A program made the position numbers and the translations under genes. 64,000 nucleotides of DNA from Streptococcus thalassemiae (GTDB lineage Bacteria > Bacillota > Bacilli > Lactobacillales > Streptococcaceae). This document shows positions 31,910 to 41,678 of the stretch, in pieces. Position 1 is the stretch's first letter. Every line of letters starts with the position of its first letter. Location of the stretch: the NCBI RefSeq assembly GCF_903645285.1, contig NZ_CAHJXN010000003.1, forward strand, positions 437,001 through 501,000. Reading direction: 5' to 3'. The notes below the pieces were generated by a model. The model saw only the letters and a list, made by a program, of their open reading frames with translations. It was not told where the DNA came from and made no database searches.

Positions 31910-32947
31910 TTATTTCACAACAAGTTCATAACGTGTCTTACTTGTGAAGGTTTGACCAGCTTTAAGGATGACTTGGTCTTTGAGGTTACTGTGAATGGCA
32001 TCTGGTAAAGCTTGCGCTTCAAGGGCAATCCCATTGTGCTGTACCATTGGCTGACCTCCTATGATGACACTCTCATCCACAAAATTTGCTGTGTAGACTA
32101 CAAAGCAAGGAGCCTCTGTCTTGAAGAGCAGGAAGCGACCTGAGTTTTGGTCATAAAGGAAACCAGCATTGTCATGACCTACAGGGAGAGCAAATGGATG
32201 ATCTAAACCTGATACCAACTGGATTTGCTCATCTTCTTCTGCAAAGATGTCTTTCAACAAGGCACCATTGTAGATGTGTTTGACCACATCACGAGTAGCA
32301 TCTGGAGTTTTTGCAGGAACACCGTCGGGAGCGATTGGGTAAATCCCCTCTGTGTTTAATTGGAAGACATGGCGGTCAACTGTCTGCGTGAAATCACCAG
32401 ACAAGTTGAAATAGCTGTGGTTGGTTGGATTGACCAAGGTATCTTGATCAGTTGTTACCTTGTAGCTGATTTCGTAGGCACCAGTTTCTTCCAAGTGATA
32501 GCTGATCCAAATCTTGAGATTGCCAGGAAATCCTCCTGTCCCATCTGTACGCTCTGTGTAAAGGGTCAAGCCATGGTCGCTCACTTCAGCTAGTTCAAAC
32601 AAGCTTGAATCCCAACCTGTTGAACCACTGTGGTTACAGTTACTAGCATTGTTGACTTCAAGATTATAAGTCTGACCATTGAGTTCAAATGTCGCACCTG
32701 CGATACGACCTGCCACAGGACCTACGCTAGCCCCATGTTTAGGACTATTGCCTACATAACTATCAAAGTCATCAAATCCCAAGATAACATTGGCAAAATT
32801 TCCAGCCTTGTCAGGCGTGACATAGCGCAAGATGGTCGCACCATAGGTCATGACTTCAAGCTGGTAGCCACCGTCAGTTTCAAATTGATAGGCCAAGACA
32901 TCTTGTCCCTCAACATTTCCAAATACACGCTCTGTGTATGCTTTCAT
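31910..32947 (-). CDS. galM: Aldose 1-epimerase (galactose mutarotase)
   Basis: 345 residues. Family motifs are present: GATILRYVTPDKAGNFANVILGFDDFDSY, NNASNCNHSG (active-site His region), NPTNHSYFNLSG, and the C-terminal catalytic Glu in NGIALEAQALPD. It interconverts the alpha and beta anomers of galactose and related sugars released by BgaC. It is the last gene of the bgaC-PTS-agaS-galM run. The RBS is AAAGGAG. An intervening hairpin may reduce its expression relative to agaS. Confidence 0.93.
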   Translation of the reverse strand: MKAYTERVFGNVEGQDVLAYQFETDGGYQLEVMTYGATILRYVTPDKAGNFANVILGFDDFDSYVGNSPKHGASVGPVAGRIAGATFELNGQTYNLEVNNASNCNHSGSTGWDSSLFELAEVSDHGLTLYTERTDGTGGFPGNLKIWISYHLEETGAYEISYKVTTDQDTLVNPTNHSYFNLSGDFTQTVDRHVFQLNTEGIYPIAPDGVPAKTPDATRDVVKHIYNGALLKDIFAEEDEQIQLVSGLDHPFALPVGHDNAGFLYDQNSGRFLLFKTEAPCFVVYTANFVDESVIIGGQPMVQHNGIALEAQALPDAIHSNLKDQVILKAGQTFTSKTRYELVVK

Positions 32948-32981
32948 TTTGTTCTCCTTTTACTATTTCTCTCAAGCAAAC

Positions 32982-33015
32982 AAACCATAGAAAGCGCCTT
33001 GACAATCTATGGTTT
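32982..33015 (-). terminator. Hairpin between agaS and galM
   Basis: AAACCATAGA (32982-32991) / TCTATGGTTT (33006-33015), a perfect 10-bp stem. On the minus strand it is followed by GTTTGC, so it is a weak terminator or RNA-processing hairpin inside the operon. Confidence 0.6.
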
Positions 33016-33063
33016 ACTTGTATGATTTACAAATCCTCTTGTCAAGAATTCATAAACACTGTC

Positions 33064-34230
33064 TTACTTTTGATATTCGTGGATGATAACACCTTGTACC
33101 ACACGGTTTACGGTACCTGTAGGAGACGGTGTATCAGGTTTATTTTCTACCTTGAGTGAAGTCAATAGGGCAAAGAGTTGGGCATACACGATGTAAGGGA
33201 AGACACGGTAAATATCATTCAAGACACCGCCACAACCAAGGGTCACTTCTTTGACATTTTCAAGACCAAAGGCTTGATCACTCAAAAGCACAACACGGCG
33301 AGCAATCTGGTCACCAGCAACTTCACGAACCAAGTCCAAGTCGTACTTACGAGTGTAGTCTGTCGTTGTACCAAAGACCAAGACAACTGTATCTTCGTTG
33401 ATAAGAGATTTTGGACCGTGACGGAACCCGACTGGGCTTTCATACATAGTCGCAACTTGACCAGCAGTTAGTTCCAAAATCTTCAACTGAGCTTCATGAG
33501 CAAGTCCAAAGAAAGGACCAGCGCCTAGATAGATGACACGATTAAAGTCGAGGTCAACAAGCTCTTTGACATCTTCTGCATTATCTAAAACTTTACGAGC
33601 AAGACTAGATACAACTTCAAAACGTTCAGCTTTCACAGCAAATTCTGTAGGATCAAAGACCAAGAGTGCTGTCAACATCATAGATGTAAAGCTAGAAGTC
33701 ATGGCAAATCCAGCATCATTAGAGGCAGCTGGTTGCAAAAGCAAGAGATTGCGGTCATCTCCATGAGCTTGAAGAGCCAATTTACCATCTGCTGCGCAAG
33801 TAATCGTCACTTGATAAAGCTCATCCACCAAGGCTTTGGCCAAATCAACAGTTGCCACACTTTCAGGTGAATTTCCACTACGAGCGAAAGATACAAGGAC
33901 AGTCGCCACATCTTTTTTCAAATAAGTTTCTGGATTGGCAACGATATCTGTTGTCGCAATAGCATTGAAATTCCATTTGCGTTCGTCATAGACTTCCTTA
34001 AAGTAAGGCACCAAGGTATCTCCCACATAAGCAGAAGTCCCAGCACCTGTCAAAATAACCTTGATATAGTCATGTTTATCCGCAATCCCTTGTAGGAAGG
34101 CTGCAATTTCTTCACGTTTTTCTTGATAAGATTCAAAAACTTCTTTCCATACATCAGGCTGTTGGTAGATTTCACGTGTCGTGATTTCTGCACCCAATTC
34201 AATCAAGTCTTCTTTTGTATAATGTAGCAT
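33064..34230 (-). CDS. agaS: SIS-domain sugar isomerase/deaminase AgaS
   Basis: 388 residues with two SIS domains: the first around VILTGAGTSAYVGDTLVPYF and LVSFARSGNSPESVATVDLA, the second around VIYLGAGPFFGLAHEAQLKILELTAGQ and GFRHGPKSLI. AgaS proteins act as galactosamine-6-phosphate deaminase/isomerases, which suits a PTS for an amino sugar or galacto-N-biose-type substrate. It is preceded by a BOX element that lies between it and the PTS IIA gene, so it may have partly independent expression. Confidence 0.9.
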   Translation of the reverse strand: MLHYTKEDLIELGAEITTREIYQQPDVWKEVFESYQEKREEIAAFLQGIADKHDYIKVILTGAGTSAYVGDTLVPYFKEVYDERKWNFNAIATTDIVANPETYLKKDVATVLVSFARSGNSPESVATVDLAKALVDELYQVTITCAADGKLALQAHGDDRNLLLLQPAASNDAGFAMTSSFTSMMLTALLVFDPTEFAVKAERFEVVSSLARKVLDNAEDVKELVDLDFNRVIYLGAGPFFGLAHEAQLKILELTAGQVATMYESPVGFRHGPKSLINEDTVVLVFGTTTDYTRKYDLDLVREVAGDQIARRVVLLSDQAFGLENVKEVTLGCGGVLNDIYRVFPYIVYAQLFALLTSLKVENKPDTPSPTGTVNRVVQGVIIHEYQK

Positions 34231-34331
34231 TGAGTTCCTCTTTTTCTATCAAATATGGGAATGGGAGTAAGCCCCATTCCCATGTATATTCTATATAAGT
34301 TGTTCTGACGATTTTCACGTTGTCACATCGT

Positions 34332-34528
34332 ATACTCAATGAAAATCAAAGAGCAAACTAGGAAACTAGCCGCAGGCTGCTCAAAGCACTGCTTTGAGGT
34401 TGCCGGATAAGACTGACAAAGTCAGCTCAAAACACTGTTTTGAGGTTGTGAATAGAACTGACGAAGTCAGTAACCATACCTACGGCAAGGCGACACTAGT
34501 ATGGTTTAAAGAGATTTTCGAAGAGTAT
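34332..34528 (-). repeat. BOX element C1-B2-A1 inside the bgaC-agaS operon
   Basis: Starts ATACTCAATGAAAATC and ends TTTTCGAAGAGTAT, with two boxB modules. Its last base is part of the IIA stop codon, so the element inserted precisely at the gene end and splits the operon between IIA and agaS. Confidence 0.92.
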
Positions 34529-34932
34529 TATTCATCTTCGTCATCATCGAAGCCAGCTAACAGGTCATTGACTTTCACAATGCTTTCTGCAGCACGGTTC
34601 TTATAGTCCGCATCTGCGCCTGTCAAGCTCGCATTGATAAATTCAATCACCATTGGGAGATTCATCCCTGCATAAAGTTCGATGTCACGACCTTCCATAA
34701 TCAAACGGCTTATCACGTTACATGGTGTTCCACCGAGAAGATCCGCAAAGACTAGGAAATCATCCAATCCTTCAATAGCAGCTTCAAATTTTGCAGTAAA
34801 TTCTTCTGGTCCATCTTCTGGAAGAAGAGCTACTGTGTAAATGTTGTCTTGTGGGCCCATAATCATTTCTGTGCTACCTTTAAGCTCCTCACAGAAGCGA
34901 CCATGGCTCACCAAAATTAATGATTTGGTCAT
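34528..34932 (-). CDS. Mannose-family PTS IIA component
   Basis: 134 residues. The phosphorylated histidine is His10 in SLILVSHGRFCEELKGSTEMIMG. The remaining family segments DLLGGTPCNVI and YAGMNLPMVIEF are intact. It receives phosphate from HPr and passes it to IIB. The gene is the fourth PTS gene after IIB, IIC and IID. Its 3' end abuts the BOX element. The counterpart in pneumococcus is called GadF in some work. Confidence 0.92.
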   Translation of the reverse strand: MTKSLILVSHGRFCEELKGSTEMIMGPQDNIYTVALLPEDGPEEFTAKFEAAIEGLDDFLVFADLLGGTPCNVISRLIMEGRDIELYAGMNLPMVIEFINASLTGADADYKNRAAESIVKVNDLLAGFDDDEDE

Positions 34933-34938
34933 AAGGAA

Positions 34939-35754
34939 TTACATTCCAAGTACAAATTTACCAAAGGCAGAAAGAGCCAAAGCAAGTACGATAATAATAC
35001 CGATAGCTTTAGTAGAGTTCATACCTTTCTTACCAAGCAACCAGAAGATAAAGGCAGTAAAGATTGCTGGAAGCAAGCGTGGGAAGATTTGGTTCAAGAT
35101 GTCTTGGAAGTCAATCATCTTCTCACCGATTGCCCATTTGTAAGAAATTTCAAAGTTAATTACTGTTGCTACAAGAGCACCCATCATGAAGACACCAAGT
35201 ACAGATGCAGCGTCAATCAAAGCTGTCAAGGTACTTTGCATGTTGTTGATGAGGTTAACCCCTTCTTTGTAGGCAAATTCCAACTGTTTCCAACGGAAGA
35301 TGTCATAGGCTACTGCAACTGCAATCCAAAGGAAGATACCCCAAGGTTGGCCAGCGATAGCCATAGTTGCTGCGACTGACCCCATGATAGCAGGTACAAG
35401 TGAACCAAAGATTGTATCTCCAAGAGGAGCAAATGGTCCCATCAAACCTGTCTTGATACCGTTAACGGCGTCTTTTGAACCCACACCATCTTTTTCTTCC
35501 ATGGCAAGGTCAAAACCAGCGATAATGGTATGGAAGAATGGTGAAGTATTGAAGAATTGAGTATGAACTTTCATCATTTCTTTCAATTCAGGAGTTCCAT
35601 CCCCATACATTTTACGCAATTGAGGCAAGATCATGTAAAGGTAACCAGAAGCTTGCATACGTTCGTAGTTCCAACCTAATTGGAAAGTAAACAAGCTACG
35701 TTTGTTGATTTGATTAAAATCTTCTTTTGTAAGTTTGTAATTAGAATTCGTCAT
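34939..35754 (-). CDS. Mannose-family PTS IID component
   Basis: 271 residues. Typical IID features: LFTFQLGWNYERMQASGYLYMILPQL, NTSPFFHTIIAGFDLAMEE, GLMGPFAPLGDTIFGSLVPAIMGSVAATMA and C-terminal membrane helices. With IIC it forms the membrane channel for the sugar. I chose the ATG at 35754, which lies inside the end of the IIC gene (14-bp overlap); an upstream in-frame start would overlap it further and lacks an RBS. Confidence 0.92.
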   Translation of the reverse strand: MTNSNYKLTKEDFNQINKRSLFTFQLGWNYERMQASGYLYMILPQLRKMYGDGTPELKEMMKVHTQFFNTSPFFHTIIAGFDLAMEEKDGVGSKDAVNGIKTGLMGPFAPLGDTIFGSLVPAIMGSVAATMAIAGQPWGIFLWIAVAVAYDIFRWKQLEFAYKEGVNLINNMQSTLTALIDAASVLGVFMMGALVATVINFEISYKWAIGEKMIDFQDILNQIFPRLLPAIFTAFIFWLLGKKGMNSTKAIGIIIVLALALSAFGKFVLGM

Positions 35755-36646
35755 CTTCGATTTCCCCACTTTCTGATGGTGTAGAAGGTGCTGCTACAGC
35801 TACTTTTTGGCTATTTTTAAAGTGAAGCACTGCAAGGAAAATACCTACGATAGAAATACCAATCATAGACAAACCTTTGAAGTTGTTCACGAAACCAATT
35901 TTTTCAGCAACTTCAGCAGGAAGAGTACCTACGATACCAGCAACAGCGCCACCAAGACCTGTTACATATGAGTAAAGAACAGTCAACATAGCTGTCAAAC
36001 CAAATCCCATAGCAAGGTAGTGAAGGTTACGTTTAACTGGAAGGTAACGAAGCAAGATTGCAAATCCAAGACCTGGAAGCATACGTCCTGCAAGTGTCAA
36101 ACCATCTGCAACCCATTGGTATTCTGTAACGAAGTCTACTACGCCTTGTACAAATTCACCACCAAAAGCAAGGGCAAAGAAGACTGGAAGGGCACGAGAT
36201 AGAGCCCAAGGAATCGCACCAAGCAAGTAGTTGCGTTCAATACCTTTATAGTCAAAGCGTTCGATGGCAGCATCCACACGGTGAGCGAAGAAGGTAGTAG
36301 TCATACGTCCAAGAACGTCGAAGTAAGTCAAGAGAGCTGCTACTGGTACAGCGATTGTAGTAATTGCAAGCGGTGCATCAATTCCTTGTGAAACAGAGAA
36401 GGCTGTCGCAAGAACCGCACCAGAAGTTGCGTCGATACGAGAAGCACCACCGAAGGTACCAACCCCAAGAACGAACAGTTGCAAGTTACCACCGATAAGC
36501 AAACCAGTAGTCACATCTCCCATGATTAAACCAGTAATGAAACCAGCAAATACAGGGGAACCTGCAGATGAAACGATCGTCAACTCATCACAGATTTGAT
36601 AAGCTGAGTACAAAGTGAGAAGTAAAATTTGCCACCATTGTATCAT
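35741..36646 (-). CDS. Mannose-family PTS IIC component
   Basis: 301 residues, eight or so membrane helices: WWQILLLTLYSAYQICDELT, GSPVFAGFITGLIMGDVTTGLLIGGNLQLFVLGVGTFGGASRID (the conserved IIC core), and LARTLPGLGFA-like later helices. It carries the sugar across the membrane together with IID. It follows IIB by 27 bp with a GGAGG RBS and overlaps IID. Confidence 0.92.
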   Translation of the reverse strand: MIQWWQILLLTLYSAYQICDELTIVSSAGSPVFAGFITGLIMGDVTTGLLIGGNLQLFVLGVGTFGGASRIDATSGAVLATAFSVSQGIDAPLAITTIAVPVAALLTYFDVLGRMTTTFFAHRVDAAIERFDYKGIERNYLLGAIPWALSRALPVFFALAFGGEFVQGVVDFVTEYQWVADGLTLAGRMLPGLGFAILLRYLPVKRNLHYLAMGFGLTAMLTVLYSYVTGLGGAVAGIVGTLPAEVAEKIGFVNNFKGLSMIGISIVGIFLAVLHFKNSQKVAVAAPSTPSESGEIEDDEF

Positions 36647-36673
36647 AACAATGACCTCCTAAAAATTTTTTTC

Positions 36674-37150
36674 CTATTTTAATAAGCTCAAAAAGTCTGA
36701 AATTGGATCATTTGGAACCATTTGAGCAGTAAGTTTAACACCTTTTTCTGCCAGTTTGTGGAAATCTTCCACATCCTTGTCTACTACGTTGATAGAACGT
36801 GTGATGGAACGAGTTTCTGGTGTTTGAGACATATTCCCAACATTAAGGGTTTCAAGTGGTACACCTGCTTCAACCAAACCAAGGAAGCGGTCTGGTTTAC
36901 GAGCCACGATAAAGAGACGTTGGCTATCGTATTTTCCAGCAAGAATATTGGCTGCCGCTTTTTCAATTGGCAAAATACTCAATTTTACACCTGGTGGTGT
37001 CGCAAGTTTCAAACCACTCTTTTCAACGTCGTTGTTGACAACTTCGTCATCTACAACCATAATACGTGAAACATTTAGTTTTCCAGCCCAAAGATTGGCT
37101 ACTTGTCCGTGGATCAAACGTCCATCGATACGGCATCCTACAATTGTCAT
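36674..37150 (-). CDS. Mannose-family PTS IIB component
   Basis: 158 residues. The phospho-acceptor is His14 in GCRIDGRLIHGQVANLW, the standard IIB motif, followed by RIMVVDDEVVNN. It transfers phosphate from IIA to the incoming sugar. Its start overlaps the bgaC stop as ATGA, which couples uptake to the glycosidase. Confidence 0.93.
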   Translation of the reverse strand: MTIVGCRIDGRLIHGQVANLWAGKLNVSRIMVVDDEVVNNDVEKSGLKLATPPGVKLSILPIEKAAANILAGKYDSQRLFIVARKPDRFLGLVEAGVPLETLNVGNMSQTPETRSITRSINVVDKDVEDFHKLAEKGVKLTAQMVPNDPISDFLSLLK

Positions 37151-38934
37151 AAGTTTTCCCCCTTTATGTGTTTTAGTGTAGGTTTACGAGTTAAATGAAT
37201 CTCTTCTTTATATTGGCCCTCTGTTTCAAAGATGATGATACGATTGGCACCTTCCTTGAGATAGCTATGAGGGATATAAAGCGAGAGGGTCGGGCCAACG
37301 TTCCAAAAACGTCCTAGATTCTGCCCATTGACAAAGGCAACTCCCTTACCAAACTCAGACAAGTCTAGGTAAGTATCTTTTGGCTCTTGGACTATAAAGT
37401 CATAAGCGTAAAAGGCTGGTTGTCCTTGAGTCCATCCTTTTGAAAAATCAATTTTCTCAGGATTGTCTAGTGGGAGTGGATAGTGTTTCCAGTTTAGTAA
37501 GAAGTGCAAATCCTTACAAACCCCTGTCCGAATTCCCTTACGTTGCGTATCCGCTAAGAACTTGTGACCATAGTTGACACGCCCCATATTTTCTACCAAG
37601 ATATCTATCATAGATAGCGCTTTCTTTTCACCTTGATAAAAAATATCTTCCCCAATCTCTGTCTGGTATTGGGTTTTAACCCACTGACCATCGACATAAA
37701 GCTGGGCCCTATCTCGACCATCAATGATACGAAGTCTTTCTTCTTCTGCATCCCAGTTTGTTTCTGTTCGATAGAGTAAGTAACCATAGCTTTGTCCCAA
37801 CTCCTCCATCTTTTTAGGATAGAGACTTTCTATCGGACTTGACAAGCTATCCAAGGTTTCAAACAAGGAAACTTTTTCAACTAGTGGAATAGCATCCAAC
37901 TCCATACTCTCTTTGTAGAGTGGTTCCAACTGTGGATACTCTGGGAAATGTGTCGCCATCATCTTCTTGACTGCCAGATATTTAGCAGTTGGATTTCCTT
38001 CTTCATCCAGAAGGGCATCGTAATCATAAGACGTAACTTGTGGCAGGTCCAAAGTCCCTCGAGCCGAGCAACCATTCATGAAGCCAAAGTTTGTACCACC
38101 GTGGAACATGTAAAGATTGATAGAGCCTTGTTCCAAAACTTCTCGAACTGCATCTGCCAATTCTTTTGGATCCCGTGTGATAATCGGTTCTTTCCAGCGA
38201 TTGAACCAACCATCCCAAAATTCCATACACATGAGTGGCCATTTCTTACCATGCTCATCAAAGAATTCCTGCATCTGTGAAAAGTTGTAAGGTGCCTTAG
38301 AACCAAAGTTTCCTGTTACAAAGAGGTCATCTTCGATTAAGGTTCCAGCTTTCAAAGTAGCTCGCCATGGACCATCTGATGTAAAGAGGGGACAGGTTAC
38401 GCCACGCTCTTCCATCAGCTGTCGAATGACTCTCAGGTAAGCCTTATCCTCGCCATAAGAACCATACTCATTTTCAACCTGCATCATAAGGATATTGCCA
38501 CCATTGTCCAACAAATGTGGAACCAATCGTGACAAGAGCTGGTCATAGTAGCGACCGACAGCTTCAATATAAGCAGGATCTGAGGAACGAATCCTCATAT
38601 CTTTGGTTAAAAGCCAAGCTGGTAAACCACCGAATTCCCATTCCGCACAGATAAAGGGTGACGGACGAACGATAGCGTAGAGACCTAAATCCTGTGCCGT
38701 CTGGAGAAATCGCTCTAAATCCAGAGCCCCTTCAAAGTGAAACTCGCCCTCACGAGGCTCGTGTAAATTCCAAGCCACATAAGTCTCTACCGTATTAAAG
38801 CCAAGAGCCTTCAAGTTATAGAGCGAATGATACCAATCTTCTGGAGGAACCCTAAAATAATGAATGGCGCCAGATAAAATCTTAAATGATTTTCCATCAA
38901 GATAGAAATCATCTCGTATCTCAAATCGTGTCAT
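37147..38934 (-). CDS. bgaC: Beta-galactosidase BgaC (GH35)
   Basis: 595 residues, the size of pneumococcal BgaC. The GH35 barrel carries YVAWNLHEPREGEF, then MMQVENEYGSYG with acid/base Glu156, and CMEFWDGWFNRW with nucleophile Glu238. FHGGTNFGFMNG completes the signature. C-terminal beta domains follow. BgaC cleaves terminal beta-1,3-linked galactose from GlcNAc/GalNAc. There is no signal peptide, so a cytoplasmic role on PTS-imported disaccharide is natural, although surface exposure has been reported for BgaC. First gene of the operon, with a perfect promoter and a cre site. Confidence 0.95.
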   Translation of the reverse strand: MTRFEIRDDFYLDGKSFKILSGAIHYFRVPPEDWYHSLYNLKALGFNTVETYVAWNLHEPREGEFHFEGALDLERFLQTAQDLGLYAIVRPSPFICAEWEFGGLPAWLLTKDMRIRSSDPAYIEAVGRYYDQLLSRLVPHLLDNGGNILMMQVENEYGSYGEDKAYLRVIRQLMEERGVTCPLFTSDGPWRATLKAGTLIEDDLFVTGNFGSKAPYNFSQMQEFFDEHGKKWPLMCMEFWDGWFNRWKEPIITRDPKELADAVREVLEQGSINLYMFHGGTNFGFMNGCSARGTLDLPQVTSYDYDALLDEEGNPTAKYLAVKKMMATHFPEYPQLEPLYKESMELDAIPLVEKVSLFETLDSLSSPIESLYPKKMEELGQSYGYLLYRTETNWDAEEERLRIIDGRDRAQLYVDGQWVKTQYQTEIGEDIFYQGEKKALSMIDILVENMGRVNYGHKFLADTQRKGIRTGVCKDLHFLLNWKHYPLPLDNPEKIDFSKGWTQGQPAFYAYDFIVQEPKDTYLDLSEFGKGVAFVNGQNLGRFWNVGPTLSLYIPHSYLKEGANRIIIFETEGQYKEEIHLTRKPTLKHIKGENL

Positions 38935-38956
38935 AAAACTACCTTCTGACCGCGAA

Positions 38957-39014
38957 AGTTTACGCTTTCATTTGTTGTTATAGTAATTATAAACCAATCT
39001 GTTTGAATTGTCAA
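38957..39014 (-). promoter_or_regulatory. bgaC promoter with CcpA cre site
   Basis: Minus-strand TTGACA (39009-39014), 17-bp spacer, TATAAT (38986-38991) is a full-consensus promoter. ATGAAAGCGTAAACT (38957-38971) matches the cre consensus WTGNAANCGNWNNCW at every position and lies just downstream of the start site, so CcpA should repress the operon when glucose is present. Confidence 0.85.
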
Positions 39015-39281
39015 TAGAAATTGTCGGAATATTTGCTAGAATTTTACTATTATACACACGTTCAATTAGTTTCAAACATTTTCAGACCCATTTCAAACGC
39101 TCTTTCAATTCGGAATAGATAACCTAAAATAATTTTGTATAAAATACATTTATAAAATACGTGCAATGCCTATGTAGCTTAATTTTTCAAACTATTTTTC
39201 TAATTTTTTATTCAAAAGACTACTATTTTTTTCGCTTTTATGGTAAAATTTTCTGTGGAGAAGGAAAATAGAGGTAAAAAT

Positions 39282-39998
39282 ATGGCAATTCCCAAATATC
39301 AATACATAAAAGACGAATTAAAAAATAAAATCATCTCTGGGCAGTTTAGCAGTGGAGATAAATTTTACACTGAAGCAGAGCTCATTTCAATGTACGATGT
39401 CAGTTCTATCACAGTTGTCCGCGCCTTAAACGACCTTGCTAAAGATGGATATATTGTCCGCCAACAAGGAAAAGGAACCTTCGTTTCACGTGCACGCAAA
39501 CACAAGCTTGTAGAGTTTTCAGATATTGAACTCTTTAATGCTAAAGATGATAAGGTAACTGTTCTTTCAATTGAACGCGGAAACAAACTCGCTTACTTGG
39601 AAAAATTGGGTCTACGCGGCGATCAATTCTACTACAAGATTGAACGTGTCCGCGAATCAAACGGTGTCGTTTATATCTACCATACATCCTACATCCCAGA
39701 ACAATATATCAACGCAAATTATCCAAACCTTGAATACTATAGTTCCATCTATAACCGTTTCAAGTTAGACTACCACATTCATATGAATGATGAACACTTT
39801 GAAGAAATCAATGAAATAGTCTTTCCAACTCCAGAACATGCGGCTTCAGTCCTCGGAGTCGATGAACAATTCCCTACTGTCTTACAAACTAAAATCACCA
39901 AACTCGAATCAACTGGTCAAGTTTTAGGATACAGTGAAACTTACAAACGATCTGATTATTACAAGATTAAATTCATCTCATGTGACCGTGATCACTAA
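39282..39998 (+). CDS. GntR-family transcriptional regulator of the bgaC operon
   Basis: 238 residues. The winged-helix domain is N-terminal (YQYIKDELKNKIISGQFSSGDKFYTEAELISMYDVSSITVVRALNDLAKDGYIVRQQGKGTFVS). A UTRA ligand-binding domain follows, of the HutC/FarR type (FYYKIERVRESNGVVYIYHTSYIP). The ATG at 39282 has GAGG at 7 bases; an upstream in-frame ATG at 39240 falls inside the promoter -10 (TGGTAAAAT, 39241-39249). It is divergent from bgaC and probably represses it until a pathway sugar phosphate binds. The pneumococcal counterpart is known as BgaR. Confidence 0.92.
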   Translation: MAIPKYQYIKDELKNKIISGQFSSGDKFYTEAELISMYDVSSITVVRALNDLAKDGYIVRQQGKGTFVSRARKHKLVEFSDIELFNAKDDKVTVLSIERGNKLAYLEKLGLRGDQFYYKIERVRESNGVVYIYHTSYIPEQYINANYPNLEYYSSIYNRFKLDYHIHMNDEHFEEINEIVFPTPEHAASVLGVDEQFPTVLQTKITKLESTGQVLGYSETYKRSDYYKIKFISCDRDH

Positions 39999-40010
39999 GA
40001 AGAAAGTCTG

Positions 40011-40033
40011 AGCCTAATCGCTTGGGCTTTTTC
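40011..40033 (+). terminator. Terminator of the GntR regulator gene
   Basis: AGCC / GGGCT stem with a 9-base loop and five Ts, 13 bp after the stop. Confidence 0.6.
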
Positions 40034-40049
40034 TATGCTTATTATATGA

Positions 40050-40156
40050 CATAGTAGATTGAAATAGAATATGGACAAATCGATTAGGAAATTTAAAGGA
40101 ATTTCTAGTAATATTTTAGAAGTCACAGTATACTATTCTATATTCAACATATTATA
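40050..40156. repeat. RUP element (107 bp)
   Basis: Exactly 107 bp between imperfect ~21-bp terminal inverted repeats (ATAGTAGATTGAAATAGAAT at the left, and the complement of TATTCTATATTCAACATATT at the right). Size, ends and AT-rich body fit RUP, a non-autonomous element thought to be mobilised by IS630-Spn1. It lies where strH is expected in pneumococcus. Confidence 0.75.
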
Positions 40157-40197
40157 AAATATTGGTTATTTTTTGCAAAAGCACTTTAATAAAAAAG

Positions 40198-40250
40198 AAA
40201 AATCGAAGTTCTGCTACTCCAGTAAATAGAGTAATAGAACTTCGATTTTT
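40198..40250. terminator. Strong bidirectional terminator after purB
   Basis: AAAAATCGAAGTTCT ... AGAACTTCGATTTTT, extended by TACTC/GAGTA. It serves purB on the minus strand and any plus-strand readthrough. Confidence 0.88.
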
Positions 40251-40257
40251 ATTCTAA

Positions 40258-41553
40258 TTATCCTAATCCAAGACGTTCAAAGATATCATCCACTCGTTTG
40301 GTGTAGTAAAGAGGGTTGAAGATCTCGTCGATTTCTTCTTGTGTGAGGCGTGAAGTTACTTCTGGGTCTGCCTCAAGAAGTGGTTTGAAGTCCACTTGAT
40401 TATCCCAAGAGTAGGCTGTTTTTGGTTGTACCAAGTCATAGGCTTGCTCACGGGTCATCCCTTTTTCAATCAAGGTCAACATGGCACGTTGGCTAAAGAT
40501 AAGACCAAACGTAGAGTTCATGTTGCGGATCATATTTTCTGGGAAGACTGTCAAATTCTTGACAATATTTCCAAAACGGTTGAGCATGTAATCAATCAAG
40601 ATGGTCGTATCAGGTGTGATGATACGCTCAGCTGATGAGTGGGAAATGTCGCGTTCATGCCAGAGAGCGACGTTTTCATAAGCTGTAATCATGTGGCCAC
40701 GGATAACACGCGCAAGCCCAGTCATATTTTCAGAACCGATTGGGTTGCGTTTGTGAGGCATTGCTGAAGACCCTTTTTGCCCCTTAGCAAAGAACTCTTC
40801 CACTTCGCGTTGTTCTGATTTTTGTAGACCACGAATCTCAGTCGCCATACGCTCGATGGAAGTCGCGATGCTAGCAAGGACTGCAAAGTACTCAGCGTGA
40901 AGGTCACGAGGAAGGACCTGTGTAGAGATTTCTTGAGCACGGATACCCAATTTGTCGCAGACGTATTGCTCCACAAATGGTGGGATGTTGGCAAAGTTAC
41001 CAACCGCACCAGAAATCTTACCAGCTTCCACACCAGCAGCCGCATGCTCGAAACGCTCGATATTGCGCTTCATTTCGCTGTACCAAGTCGCCAATTTAAG
41101 ACCAAAAGTCGTCGGCTCAGCATGCACACCGTGGGTACGACCCATCATGATGGTGAACTTGTGCTCCTTAGCCTTATCAGCGATGATGTTGGTGAAGTTT
41201 TCGAGGTCACGACGGATGATGTCGTTGGCCTGCTTGTAAAGGTAACCGTAGGCCGTATCCACCACGTCGGTAGACGTCAAACCATAGTGGACCCACTTGC
41301 GCTCTTCACCAAGAGTCTCAGAGACCGCACGCGTGAAAGCCACCACATCGTGACGAGTTTCCTGCTCAATCTCCAAAATACGGTCGATGTCAAAGTCCGC
41401 CTTCTCGCGAATCAAAGCCACATCTTCCTTAGGGATTTCCCCCAACTCAGCCCATGCCTCGTCAGCCAAGATTTCCACCTCAAGCCAAGCACGGTATTTA
41501 TTTTCTTCACTCCAAATATTCGCCATCTCAGGGCGGCTATATCTATCAATCAT
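40258..41553 (-). CDS. purB: Adenylosuccinate lyase
   Basis: 431 residues. Fumarase/lyase superfamily motifs: [30 protein letters not shown] and the catalytic signature [17 protein letters not shown] around residue 258. It catalyses two steps, SAICAR to AICAR and adenylosuccinate to AMP. It lies at the end of the purine block with its own spacing from the genes upstream. Intact. Confidence 0.97.
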   Translation of the reverse strand: MIDRYSRPEMANIWSEENKYRAWLEVEILADEAWAELGEIPKEDVALIREKADFDIDRILEIEQETRHDVVAFTRAVSETLGEERKWVHYGLTSTDVVDTAYGYLYKQANDIIRRDLENFTNIIADKAKEHKFTIMMGRTHGVHAEPTTFGLKLATWYSEMKRNIERFEHAAAGVEAGKISGAVGNFANIPPFVEQYVCDKLGIRAQEISTQVLPRDLHAEYFAVLASIATSIERMATEIRGLQKSEQREVEEFFAKGQKGSSAMPHKRNPIGSENMTGLARVIRGHMITAYENVALWHERDISHSSAERIITPDTTILIDYMLNRFGNIVKNLTVFPENMIRNMNSTFGLIFSQRAMLTLIEKGMTREQAYDLVQPKTAYSWDNQVDFKPLLEADPEVTSRLTQEEIDEIFNPLYYTKRVDDIFERLGLG

Positions 41554-41678
41554 GTTTTCTTTTCCTTTCTTTTTGTTTTATACAGGAGAACAGATGCTTG
41601 TAGCTCAAATTCAAACAATCAAACACTCTTTTCATTGCTTCTATCTCATAACTCTTATAAAAAAATTATTCTAAATTA

